From NCBI GenBank assembly GCA_964486825.1, contig CAZAQS010000051.1, forward strand, positions 1 to 23,204: a DNA stretch of 23,204 nt, read 5' to 3'. The translations under genes were made by a program, and so were the position numbers. Source of the DNA: CAZAQS01 sp964486825 (GTDB lineage: Bacteria > Chloroflexota > Anaerolineae > Anaerolineales > UBA4823). This document shows, piece after piece, positions 1 to 7,080 of the stretch (positions are counted from its first letter, which is position 1; every line of letters begins with the position of its first letter). Under the pieces are notes generated by a model that was not told the DNA's origin, searched no databases, and worked only from the letters and a program-made list of their open reading frames with translations.

Positions 1-63
1 TCGCCAGACCGGAATCTCTCTGTGGAACAACTTGGTGGCCAGGTTTTGTGGGTTATTTGACAT
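1..63 (-). CDS. Amino-acid ABC transporter permease, N-terminal fragment (cut by window edge)
   Basis: Reading the minus strand from an ATG at 61-63 gives 21 codons, beginning MSNNPQN and ending REIPVWR, and the frame runs open off the window edge. Short hydrophilic N-termini with an 'R-(D/E)-x-P-x-WR'-like segment are usual in the first membrane subunit of AapQ/BztB-type polar amino-acid transporters, and the gene sits directly downstream of an AapJ-like binding protein. The identity therefore rests mostly on context. No Shine-Dalgarno is seen before the ATG. The sequence just upstream is the stem-loop at 81-116, so translation may depend on that structure or be leaderless-like. Only the cytoplasmic start is visible; no membrane segment lies inside the window. 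Confidence 0.55.
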   Translation of the reverse strand, partial: MSNNPQNLATKLFHREIPVWR

Positions 64-80
64 TGTAAGCAAACTGTGAT

Positions 81-116
81 GGGAGGAATGCGGTCGTTTG
101 GAACCGCACTCCTCCC
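81..116 (-). terminator. Intercistronic stem-loop between binding protein and permease
   Basis: Arms 81-94 and 103-116 pair over 14 positions (one G-U wobble in the minus-strand RNA) around an 8-nt loop. No U-tract follows in the minus direction, so it looks more like a processing or stability hairpin, or a partial terminator, than a full intrinsic terminator. Such hairpins between an ABC binding-protein gene and its permease gene often allow excess binding protein over membrane subunits; that role here is inferred. Confidence 0.65.
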
Positions 117-137
117 AGAATCAAGTGCATAGCCGGG

Positions 138-1277
138 TTAGCGGTTGGGTATCCCGTAAATCAAGCCGCCGTTTGTCCACAAGTCGTTATCACCGCGTTC
201 CAGGGTGAAGGACAAGCCATCAGGACCCATATAGCGGTCGTAGATATCTCCGTAGTTCCCTACCGCCCGGATGGCCTTGGCAAGGGCGTCAGCCTCCAGA
301 CCAAGGATCGCCTGGCCCCACTCACCTTCTACGCCAAGCAAGCGGCGGATTTCGACGTTATCGCTGGTCAACATCTGGTCGACGTTGGCCTGGGTCACTC
401 CTAGCTCTTCAGCATTGATTAGCCCCCACATGACCGCTTTCACGATATCGAACCACTGGTCGTCACCGGATGGGACTGCCGGGGTGAGAGGCTCTTTCGA
501 GATGGTCACATCCATGATGATATGAGCAGAGGGATCGGCAAACCCGGTGCGCGCGCCGGCCAGCTGGGATTTATCGCTGGTGGCTGCATCGCAACGACCC
601 TCTTCATAGGACCCATACACGGAAGGTAAGTCTTCATAGGTGACGGGTGTAAAGTCAAGGCCGCGTTGGCGAAAGGCGTCTGCCAGGTTCAATTCTGTAG
701 TAGTGCCACTGGTTACGCATATTGTGGCGCCGTCCAGATCGGTAATGTCGGTGATCCCATCCGCTTCTCTCACCATAAAGCCTTGCCCGTCATAAAACAT
801 GACCTGGGCGAAGTTGCCCCATTCGGCGTCGCGGCTGGTGGTCCAGGTTGCGTTGCGGGACAGGATATCTACCTCTCCGGTCTGCAAGGCGGGGCCGCGC
901 TCCGCTGCGCTCAAGGGCACCACTTCCACCGCTTCTGGATCATCTAACAGGGCGGCAGCGATCGCCCGGCACAGGTCGATATCGAAGCCCATATTGCGTC
1001 CTGCGTCATCCAGGTAACCAAAACCGGGCAGGTCCGTCCGCCCACCGCAAACAAGGTTGCCACGCGATAGGATGCGTTGCACAACCGTTCCATAGCCAGT
1101 CGGTAGAGCAGCAGCACCCTCAACCGGGACTTCTACAGTAACTACCACGGTCCTCACCACCTCGACGGTCTCTACAACCCCACCTGTTACGGGAGGCTCG
1201 GCCCCCTGCCCACAGGCAGCCAATACCAGGGCAAAGATTACCAAAAAAGCAAATATCGGAAGCATTTCTCTTTTCAT
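138..1277 (-). CDS. aapJ: General L-amino-acid ABC transporter substrate-binding lipoprotein (AapJ/BztA type)
   Basis: This 379-residue exported lipoprotein captures amino acids outside the cytoplasmic membrane and hands them to an AapQM-type permease. Residues 1-21 form a lipoprotein signal with lipobox LAAC and the lipidated cysteine at 22. Residues 33-54 are a valine/threonine/glutamate linker of the kind seen in Chloroflexi binding proteins. The solute-binding fold (family 3) occupies about 65-379. It includes 'GFDIDLCRAIAAA', an 'RNATWTTSRD' segment, an 'SGTTTELNLAD' lobe-hinge segment, and the C-terminal 'WTNGGLIYGIP' ending typical of AapJ rather than of shorter GlnH/HisJ proteins. The start is backed by AAGGAGAG at 1282-1289. 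Transcription probably starts near 1507. The permease start follows after a strong hairpin, suggesting a differentially expressed operon. Confidence 0.88.
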   Translation of the reverse strand: MKREMLPIFAFLVIFALVLAACGQGAEPPVTGGVVETVEVVRTVVVTVEVPVEGAAALPTGYGTVVQRILSRGNLVCGGRTDLPGFGYLDDAGRNMGFDIDLCRAIAAALLDDPEAVEVVPLSAAERGPALQTGEVDILSRNATWTTSRDAEWGNFAQVMFYDGQGFMVREADGITDITDLDGATICVTSGTTTELNLADAFRQRGLDFTPVTYEDLPSVYGSYEEGRCDAATSDKSQLAGARTGFADPSAHIIMDVTISKEPLTPAVPSGDDQWFDIVKAVMWGLINAEELGVTQANVDQMLTSDNVEIRRLLGVEGEWGQAILGLEADALAKAIRAVGNYGDIYDRYMGPDGLSFTLERGDNDLWTNGGLIYGIPNR

Positions 1278-1348
1278 ATTTCTCTCCTTCAGCGTTTTTT
1301 TGTGCTCGAATTGACGATAGGTCCAGGTAAGTATAGATCTATGCCCAG

Positions 1349-1362
1349 TGGATCACCTCCTT
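1349..1362 (-). promoter_or_regulatory. Orphan perfect Shine-Dalgarno in the leader
   Basis: The minus strand reads AAGGAGGTGATCCA here, fully complementary to the usual 3' end of bacterial 16S rRNA. No ATG, GTG or TTG follows at a usable distance, and the real start of the downstream gene is 72 nt further on with its own Shine-Dalgarno. It could act as a ribosome standby site or be a chance match. Confidence 0.5.
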
Positions 1363-1513
1363 CTGTTGTTGTAAATGAAAGAAAAACTGGCAGGAATCTG
1401 ATTGAATTGACGAGGGCCTATAAATAGCCCAGGTATGCCCTAGCGATGTTTGGATCGATAGGGGCGGCGTTGGTTGTTTGAGCCTATAACCCCATATTAA
1501 TAAGACTTCAACA

Positions 1514-1542
1514 ATTATAAGGGAAAAGTATGCAAAGGACAA
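1514..1542 (-). promoter_or_regulatory. Sigma70-type promoter for the aapJ-like gene
   Basis: On the minus strand TTGTCC (1537-1542) is followed after exactly 17 bp by a consensus TATAAT (1514-1519). The predicted transcription start is near 1507. Confidence 0.7.
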
Positions 1543-1630
1543 ACCAATTTTTTTACAATTAGTAAGAATTTACCGGGAGTTGAGGATTTCTCGCTAGTGA
1601 GAGCCCCATATCGAGAAGCTGCCTTCTTCT

Positions 1631-2107
1631 TCAAGAAACCTGGCTGATTTCTGCATACCGGGCGCCGGTAAGCTTTACCAGGTCGTCTGGCGCCAGGCGG
1701 ATATTCAAGCCGCGCTGGCCTCCCGAAACATGGATCTCATCTTGGATTTGCGCAGCCGAATCGACCACCACCTGGAAACCGCGCTTGATTAGCGCCAAAG
1801 GTGAGATTCCCCCAGCTTGCAGGCCTGTCAGGCGTTCAGCCTCTCGCTCGGTTGGTAGGTGGAGCTTTTTCTCACCCAGCGCTCGCGCCAACGCTTTCAG
1901 ATCGACCTCGTTCGGGCCGGGAATCACAGCCAGCACGGGTTTGCCCTTTCCTTCCCTTGTCACGACGATCGTTTTGTATACCAGTTCGGGAGGGGCCTCT
2001 AATAAATGGGCGGTTTCCAAGGCGCCGTGTTTCTCAGCAGGTAACTCGAACGCTGTGTAATGGGTTTTATTTGCATCCAGGAAGCGGGTCACGTTTGTGG
2101 CTTTCAT
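1631..2107 (-). CDS. ybaK: YbaK/EbsC-type Cys-tRNA(Pro) or aminoacyl-tRNA deacylase
   Basis: This 158-residue cytoplasmic protein has the normal length of the YbaK family, which hydrolyses mischarged tRNA (classically Cys-tRNA-Pro) after prolyl-tRNA synthetase errors. Visible family features are the conserved lysine in 'LVYKTIVV' (K45), 'LAVIPGPNEVDLKALA', the 'GGISPLAL' loop and a 'VSGGQRGLNIRLAPDDLVKLT' end. The ATG is preceded by GAGGGA at a normal distance. The gene starts 30 nt after the histidine-kinase stop on the same strand, so it may be the last gene of that transcript without any functional link. The family call is firm; the exact tRNA substrate is not visible. Confidence 0.9.
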   Translation of the reverse strand: MKATNVTRFLDANKTHYTAFELPAEKHGALETAHLLEAPPELVYKTIVVTREGKGKPVLAVIPGPNEVDLKALARALGEKKLHLPTEREAERLTGLQAGGISPLALIKRGFQVVVDSAAQIQDEIHVSGGQRGLNIRLAPDDLVKLTGARYAEISQVS

Positions 2108-2137
2108 TGTATCCCTCTGAAAAAACCGATTATGAAT

Positions 2138-3508
2138 TCAGGCAACCGGCAGCCAAAGCGTGAATAGCGCCCCACCCCCCGGATGGTTGGAGGCCTCCAA
2201 TCTTCCATTATGCGCCTCAGCCAGCTGCCGGGCGATTGCCAGCCCGATGCCTGTGCCGCCCTCCACACGGCTGCGGGAGTGACCGGCGCGGTAGAAGCGC
2301 TCGAAAATATGCGCTAGAGCGTCAGGAGGGATACCCGGGCCGCTATCCCGAATAGATAGCAGGACTCCTCCTGGCTGCCAGTCGAGATGTAAGGTAATGT
2401 TACCTCCCTCCGGAGTGTAGCGCAGGGCATTGGTCACCAGGTTGGTAATCACCTGATCGATACGGGATCCATCCACCCAGACCTTCGGCAGCGGTGCGGC
2501 GGTTGGTTCCAAGCGCAAATCTACCTTGCGGGCTTTAGCCTGGGGTTGGAAGCGCTCGACAACATGGACTGTCAACTCTTCCAGGTCATGGCGGCTGCTG
2601 TTCAAGGTGAGCTGGCCTGCGTCCGCCAGAGCCAGGGTTCTCAGGTCTTCGACCAACCGGGCCAGGGTGTGGTTCTGCTCAAGGACCGGTTCGAGGGTCT
2701 CCAGTGTCAGCGGATAGATCTCATCCTGTATGGCCTCCAGGTGAGCGCGTTGGACCGCAAGGGGCGTGCGCAGCTCATGGGCGATATCGGCAGTCATATC
2801 CCGGCGGCTTTGTTCGGCTTGTTGGAGCGACTCGGCCATTTGGTTGAAGGCCTGGCCCAGGGCAGCCAGCTCGTCATCTCCCCTCACCCTGACCCGGTGT
2901 GTGAGTTGCCCAGAGGCAAGGCTCTTGACGGCGCCGGTCAGGTCGCGGACAGGGCGCAATAACGTATAGGCGAGGAGCATGGAAAGCAACAGTGATAAGC
3001 TTCCCGCTATCAAAGCAGCCACTCGGGCAGCATTATCCAATCGCTGGGTCAGGAGGGCCTGGTCGCCTGCCTGGAAGGCCATCCCACCCTCCGGAAGCAG
3101 GTAGCCAACGGTCCGGTTGCCATTTACTAATTCGATGGACGCTCTCAACTGGCTTTCTTCTAGTTGTCCTCTGGCTGAGGTATTGCTTGAGTCGTAGATT
3201 ACTTCACCATCTGCTGCAGCCAGGATCAGGCGCTGGTTCATCATCCCACTCATTCCCTGGCGCCCGTACCCCTGTCCCATACGCCCATGACCACCAGTTA
3301 CATTGAAGACCACTTCCACCCCTTGCCAGCTTCCAGTTTTCCGGTAATAAGATTCAAGCTCAGCGACGAGATCAATCGTACCGCTCATCCCGCCGCGGAA
3401 CATAAAGGAGGTCACCTCTCGTTGGGTGGTCAGGCGTACCAGGAACACCAGGCTGAGGATGGATACCAGGGCGACCATGGCGAAGGCAAGAAAGAAGCGA
3501 ATCCTCAT
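2138..3508 (-). CDS. Membrane sensor histidine kinase with Met/Gly/His-rich sensor loop
   Basis: This 456-residue two-component kinase partners with the overlapping OmpR-family regulator. A first membrane helix (about 3-25), an extracytoplasmic sensor region (26-160) and a second helix (about 162-184) precede a HAMP linker (185-236). The HisKA domain has phospho-acceptor H244 in 'DIAHELRTPL'. The ATPase domain shows the N-box (N356/N360), G1 'DSGPGIP' (388-394) and G2 'GGTGIGLAIA' (417-426). The sensor loop contains a Gly/Met/His-rich stretch at 71-92 with repeated 'GxM' and 'GMM' units, resembling the neighbouring exported protein at 4346-4885. That hints at metal (Cu/Ag-like) or redox input, but this is inference. 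The start overlaps the regulator stop (ATGA), so the two are translationally coupled. The overall architecture is BaeS/PhoR-like. Confidence 0.9.
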   Translation of the reverse strand: MRIRFFLAFAMVALVSILSLVFLVRLTTQREVTSFMFRGGMSGTIDLVAELESYYRKTGSWQGVEVVFNVTGGHGRMGQGYGRQGMSGMMNQRLILAAADGEVIYDSSNTSARGQLEESQLRASIELVNGNRTVGYLLPEGGMAFQAGDQALLTQRLDNAARVAALIAGSLSLLLSMLLAYTLLRPVRDLTGAVKSLASGQLTHRVRVRGDDELAALGQAFNQMAESLQQAEQSRRDMTADIAHELRTPLAVQRAHLEAIQDEIYPLTLETLEPVLEQNHTLARLVEDLRTLALADAGQLTLNSSRHDLEELTVHVVERFQPQAKARKVDLRLEPTAAPLPKVWVDGSRIDQVITNLVTNALRYTPEGGNITLHLDWQPGGVLLSIRDSGPGIPPDALAHIFERFYRAGHSRSRVEGGTGIGLAIARQLAEAHNGRLEASNHPGGGALFTLWLPVA

Positions 3509-4203
3509 CCTGCCTTACTCCTGGATTCTTTGTTGAATCGATATCCAACCCCAAATACCGTTTCGATATAGCTGGGACTCTTTGGATTACGTTCAATTTT
3601 GGCGCGTAAGTTTTTGATATGTGCATCTATAGTTCTGTCGTAGCCCTCATAAGCGTTCCCCAAGGCCGCTTCAGACAGTTGCAACCGGGTGAAAGCCCGT
3701 CCCGGTTGGCTAGCCAGGGCTGCCAGTAAATTAAATTCGGTTGGGGTGAGCTCTACCCCTTGCCCAGATCGGGAAACCGTATGGGCGTCCCGGTCGATCT
3801 CCAGATCCGCCACGCGCAGCACTTGCGAAGCGGCGGGTGTAGCTCCGGCTCGTCTTAATACCGCCCGCACACGCGCTACCACTTCACGTGGGGAATATGG
3901 CTTGGTGATATAGTCATCCGCGCCAATTTCCAGGCCGATCAAGCGGTCAGTCTCCTCTACTCGGGCCGTGACCATAATAATGGGGGTATCCGCTTTGCGC
4001 CGGATCTCTCGCGCCACATCCAGGCCGTCCATCCCGGGCAGATTCAGGTCCAGGATCACCAGGTCGGGACGCTTATGCTCCCAGCTCGAGAAGCCGCTGT
4101 CGCCCCGGTAAGCAGTCAGCACGGTAAAGCCGGCTTGCTCCAGGTAGGAGCGCAGGACTTTCACCAGTTCTGGCTCGTCTTCAATGATCAGGATTGTTGA
4201 CAT
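3505..4203 (-). CDS. OmpR/PhoB-family response regulator
   Basis: This 232-residue DNA-binding regulator is phosphorylated by the downstream overlapping kinase. The receiver domain (1-115) has the acidic pair E8/D9, phospho-acceptor D52 in 'LVILDLNLPGMDG', the T79 switch region 'MVTARVE' and K101 in 'YITKPYSPREVV'. The winged-helix domain (about 128-226) ends in 'IDAHIKNLRAKIE' and 'IETVFGVGYRF', the classic OmpR-family recognition and wing segments. No Shine-Dalgarno precedes the ATG; a TATAAT at 4246-4251 lies about 40 nt upstream. A likely target is the promoter of the gene at 4346-4885, which carries 11-bp-periodic direct repeats of the type bound by this family. Confidence 0.92.
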   Translation of the reverse strand: MSTILIIEDEPELVKVLRSYLEQAGFTVLTAYRGDSGFSSWEHKRPDLVILDLNLPGMDGLDVAREIRRKADTPIIMVTARVEETDRLIGLEIGADDYITKPYSPREVVARVRAVLRRAGATPAASQVLRVADLEIDRDAHTVSRSGQGVELTPTEFNLLAALASQPGRAFTRLQLSEAALGNAYEGYDRTIDAHIKNLRAKIERNPKSPSYIETVFGVGYRFNKESRSKAG

Positions 4204-4245
4204 ACGCTTATTGGATTCAAGGTTGTTATCAAGCAGATCAATTTG

Positions 4246-4251
4246 ATTATA
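4246..4251 (-). promoter_or_regulatory. Candidate -10 element for the regulator/kinase operon
   Basis: A consensus TATAAT lies 42 nt upstream of the regulator ATG on the minus strand. No good -35 is visible at 16-18 bp, so this is either a weak or an activator-dependent promoter. It lies downstream of the terminator at 4287-4320, giving the operon its own start. Confidence 0.45.
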
Positions 4252-4286
4252 TCGGAAAAACGATGGATAGTATCTGCCTCAGGACG

Positions 4287-4320
4287 CAAAGAAACCCGGC
4301 CATAATCGATCGACCGGGTT
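4287..4320 (-). terminator. Intrinsic terminator after the Met/Gly-rich protein gene
   Basis: On the minus strand AACCCGG (4314-4320) pairs with CCGGGTT (4293-4299), 7 bp around a 14-nt loop, followed by TTCTTTG. It lies about 25 nt past the stop at 4346, separating this gene from the regulator operon. Confidence 0.65.
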
Positions 4321-4345
4321 CCAGACCTATTGACTTACGGTAGGT

Positions 4346-4885
4346 TTACCCTCCCTGTGATGCGGAGCGTGCACCACGATTTCCAAAACCGCGCATACCG
4401 CTACCGTGCATCCCCGATCCATTCGGGCCAGTTCCATCACAGGCGCCGTTCCCGAAGCCACCCATGCGGCTCATGCGCTGGCTCATCCAATCCGCCTGCT
4501 CCTGTGTGAGTGTGCCGTCATCAACAGCTTGCTGAAGAGCCTCTGCCCGCGCTTCCAGCATCAAGCTGCGGAAGGTCTCCAGGTCATATCCCTGCGCCTC
4601 GGCCACTTGCCACATCGTCTCGCCTGCATCCAGCCGGGCTTGAAGCGCTTCGGGAGTCAGGCCGAAAGCTTTTGCAAAAGTAGTTACCATGGACTCGTGC
4701 ATGGGTCCATAACTACCGTCAACCGGTCCACCAAAGCCCATCATGCTGTATCCGCCACGACCGCCCATCATACCTGGCCCGTAGCCGCCTGACCCTTGAG
4801 GGGTGGGAGTCTGTGCAAAAGCGATCCCGACGGTCAGGGCAGTGGCTGCGACCAAAACCAAACCTAAAACTAAAATCTTTTTCAT
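4346..4885 (-). CDS. Small exported Met/Gly-rich protein
   Basis: This 179-residue protein has no certain name. Residues 1-24 are a signal peptide with a signal-peptidase I site after 'IAFA', leaving Gln25 as mature N-terminus. Residues 31-66 are rich in Gly, Met and Tyr ('PGMMGGRGG', 'SMMGFGG', 'GPMHESM'). The centre (67-138) is a predicted helical segment including 'FAKAFGLTPEALQARLDAG' and 'DGTLTQEQADWMSQRM', which resembles the DUF2680/YckD-like helical repeats of small Gram-positive exported proteins. The tail is again Gly/Met-rich with one Cys (149) and 'SGMHGSGMRGFG'. Methionine clusters can bind Cu(I)/Ag(I); that role is inferred. AAGGAG at 4894-4899 supports the start. Its promoter carries four periodic repeats likely bound by the neighbouring regulator. 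Confidence 0.75.
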   Translation of the reverse strand: MKKILVLGLVLVAATALTVGIAFAQTPTPQGSGGYGPGMMGGRGGYSMMGFGGPVDGSYGPMHESMVTTFAKAFGLTPEALQARLDAGETMWQVAEAQGYDLETFRSLMLEARAEALQQAVDDGTLTQEQADWMSQRMSRMGGFGNGACDGTGPNGSGMHGSGMRGFGNRGARSASQGG

Positions 4886-4927
4886 ACGATACGCTCCTTC
4901 ATTGTATTGTTTACTTCATAGTTCTTG

Positions 4928-4987
4928 ATTATAAGGATAGTGCATCGATGTGAAGATTTTGTGAAGGTCGCTTGAAGAAGGTGTGAA
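4928..4987 (-). promoter_or_regulatory. Promoter with four 11-bp-periodic TTCACA repeats (putative OmpR-family box)
   Basis: A TATAAT -10 lies at 4928-4933. Upstream on the minus strand are TTCACA (4949-4954), TTCACA (4960-4965), TTCAAG (4971-4976) and TTCACA (4982-4987), each 11 bp from the next. The first copy overlaps the -35 position, where no consensus hexamer exists, as in activator-dependent promoters. An 11-bp repeat period is the classic arrangement for PhoB/OmpR-family dimers. Confidence 0.65.
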
Positions 4988-4994
4988 ACATTTC

Positions 4995-7037
4995 TCATTC
5001 CTCATCCTCTCCTGAGAGCAAGCGGATCTTCTCCCAGGGCGGGGCTTTGGAGTCTTCGGCCAGGAATGAACGCAGCTCGAAGATCTCATCTCGGATGGCA
5101 GCCGCTTTCTCGAACTCCAGGTCTCGAGCCGCTTCTTTCATCTGTTTCTCCAGCTCAGAGATCACCCGCTGCATCTCGTGCTTGGAGAGGCTGGAAGCGC
5201 CTTTGACCCGGTACTCGCCGCGCGGCTCCGCAACAGCTCGCACCGTTAGCTGGTCAGTCAAGTCGCGCACCGCTTTGTGGATGCTGACCGGCTCGATGCC
5301 GCGCTCCTGGTTATAGGCGATCTGCTTGGCCCGCCTACGGTTGGTCTCGTCGATCGCCTGGAGCATGGCATCAGTTTCTTTTTCAGCATACATGATCACC
5401 TTGCCGCGCACATGCCTTGCCGCACGCCCAATGGTCTGGATCAATGCGGTTCCTGAGCGCAGGAAGCCCTGTTTATCTGCATCCAGGATGGCAACCAGCG
5501 ATACTTCAGGTAGATCCAATCCCTCCCGTAGCAGGTTGATGCCTACCACCACATCGAACACACCCAGGCGCAGGTCGCGCAAGATTCCGATCCGCTCCAG
5601 GGTATCGATCTCGGAGTGCAGGTAGTGCACCTTGACGCCAAGCTCCATCAGATAGTCGGCCAGCTTCTCGGCCATACGCTTGGTCAGTGTCGTCACCAGG
5701 ACGCGCTCGCCCAATTCTGTTCGCTGGCGGATCTCCCCGAGCAGGTCGTCGACCTGGCCTTCTACCGGGCGCACGTCGATCTCGGGATCGACCAACCCTG
5801 TGGGACGGATGATTTGTTCGACCACCTGATCGCGGCGCGCCAGCTCATATGGGCCAGGAGTAGCAGAGGTATATACCGTCCAGCCCATGCGCTCCTCGAA
5901 TTCATCAAATTTCAAGGGCCGGTTATCTAATGCGGAGGGCAGCCGGAAGCCGTACTCGACCAGCGTTTCCTTGCGCGAGCGGTCCCCATTGTACATACCC
6001 CGGATCTGTGGGACGGTCATATGCGATTCGTCCAGAACCAGGAGATAGTCATTGGGCAGGTAATCTACCAGCGTCCAGGGAGGCGTTCCCGAGCCGCGTT
6101 GGTCTAGGTGCCGCGAGTAGTTCTCAATCCCCGCACAGTACCCAACCTCGCGTAGCATTTCAAGATCATATTGCGTGCGTTGCTCCAAGCGCTGGGCTTC
6201 CAACAGTTTCTCCTCGGCCTTCAGCTGTGCCAGGCGGACCTCCAATTCCTGCTCGATATCCTGGATGGCTTTCTTGAGCTTTCCCTCTTCTGTGATGAAG
6301 TGCTTGGCAGGGTAGATAAACAAGTTGTTCATCTGCCTGCGTAGCTCACCGGTAACAGCATTGAATTCCATCATGCGTTCGACTTCGTCCCCGAAGAAGG
6401 TGATGCGGTAGCCGATACGCTCCTGGTAGGCCGGGATGATCTCCAGGGTGTCTCCGCGTACCCGGAAGGTACCAGGGCTGAGTTCCAGGTCGTTGCGCTG
6501 GTACTGGCTCTCAATTAATTGTCGCAGCAAAGCATTGCGCCGGTACATATATCCGGATTCCAGGTTGATCACCACCCGCCCGTAAGCTTCGGGATTGCCG
6601 ATACCGTAGATACAGGAGACGGAGGCTACCACAATCACATCCTTACGAGACATGAGAGAGGTAGTGGCCGCCAGGCGCAGCCGCTCGATTTCCTCGTTGA
6701 TATCGCTTTCCTTCTCGATATATAGGTCATGCCGGGGCACATAGGCTTCCGGTTGGTAGTAATCGTAGTAAGAAACGAAGTATTCAACTGCGTTGTCCGG
6801 GAAGAAGTCCTTGAACTCAGCATATAGTTGGGCAGCCAGGGTCTTGTTATGGGCCATGACCAGGGTAGGCTTTTGGATCTCAGCAATCAGTGAGGCCATC
6901 GTAAAGGTCTTGCCCGTTCCGGTGGCGCCCAACAGAACCTGGTGCTTGTACCCGCGTTGGATGCCCTCCACGAGCTGGCGTATGGCTTCGGGTTGGTCAC
7001 CGGTTGGTTTAAAGGGAGCGTTAAGTTTAAATTCCAT
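4995..7037 (-). CDS. uvrB: Excinuclease ABC subunit B
   Basis: UvrB is the damage-verifying helicase of nucleotide excision repair. It is loaded by UvrA and forms the incision complex with UvrC. The 680-residue length is normal for the family. Walker A 'GATGTGKT' is at 37-44, the damage-probing beta-hairpin 'YYDYYQPEAYVP' around 90-101, Walker B 'LDESH' at 335-339, and helicase motif VI 'QTIGRAARHVRG' is present. The C-terminal UVR motif that contacts UvrC lies at about 625-660. The reading frame is open for 63 more codons upstream, but that extension is not family-like and overlaps the PHP gene. The ATG at 7035-7037, which opens with MEFKLNAPF, is the expected start, although it has no Shine-Dalgarno. 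The gene follows the PHP gene by 43 nt, perhaps in one transcript. Confidence 0.97.
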   Translation of the reverse strand: MEFKLNAPFKPTGDQPEAIRQLVEGIQRGYKHQVLLGATGTGKTFTMASLIAEIQKPTLVMAHNKTLAAQLYAEFKDFFPDNAVEYFVSYYDYYQPEAYVPRHDLYIEKESDINEEIERLRLAATTSLMSRKDVIVVASVSCIYGIGNPEAYGRVVINLESGYMYRRNALLRQLIESQYQRNDLELSPGTFRVRGDTLEIIPAYQERIGYRITFFGDEVERMMEFNAVTGELRRQMNNLFIYPAKHFITEEGKLKKAIQDIEQELEVRLAQLKAEEKLLEAQRLEQRTQYDLEMLREVGYCAGIENYSRHLDQRGSGTPPWTLVDYLPNDYLLVLDESHMTVPQIRGMYNGDRSRKETLVEYGFRLPSALDNRPLKFDEFEERMGWTVYTSATPGPYELARRDQVVEQIIRPTGLVDPEIDVRPVEGQVDDLLGEIRQRTELGERVLVTTLTKRMAEKLADYLMELGVKVHYLHSEIDTLERIGILRDLRLGVFDVVVGINLLREGLDLPEVSLVAILDADKQGFLRSGTALIQTIGRAARHVRGKVIMYAEKETDAMLQAIDETNRRRAKQIAYNQERGIEPVSIHKAVRDLTDQLTVRAVAEPRGEYRVKGASSLSKHEMQRVISELEKQMKEAARDLEFEKAAAIRDEIFELRSFLAEDSKAPPWEKIRLLSGEDEE

Positions 7038-7080
7038 AAGTCGCAAGTCGCTTTCTACTTGGAATATTTGATCTAATATT

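Larger units (their letters stand above)
1278..1630 (-). other. Long leader and promoter region of the aapJ-like gene
   Basis: No convincing gene lies in this 353-nt gap. It holds the promoter at 1514-1542, a roughly 230-nt untranslated leader and the start-proximal Shine-Dalgarno at 1282-1289. Inside the leader are a bulged hairpin (1414-1421 with 1424-1430), a 10-bp direct repeat GAATTGACGA (1308-1317 and 1404-1413), the palindrome ATAGATCTAT (1333-1342), and an unused perfect Shine-Dalgarno (1349-1362). A 67-codon minus-strand reading frame across the leader begins inside the -35 element and encodes nothing recognisable. Confidence 0.6.

Noticed and set aside
1349..1364. Possible 16S rRNA gene 3' end on the plus strand
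   Set aside because: Only the last 14 bases match; the preceding sequence shows none of the conserved 16S helix 45, so it is not an rRNA fragment.
1339..1542. 67-codon minus-strand frame in the aapJ leader
   Set aside because: It starts inside the predicted -35 element, so its start codon would not be transcribed from that promoter, and it has no ribosome site or recognisable product.
4951..4988. TGAAG repeats as a short CRISPR-like or microsatellite array
   Set aside because: The units are 6 bp with 5-bp variable spacers and lie just upstream of a -10, which fits a regulator box, not an array.
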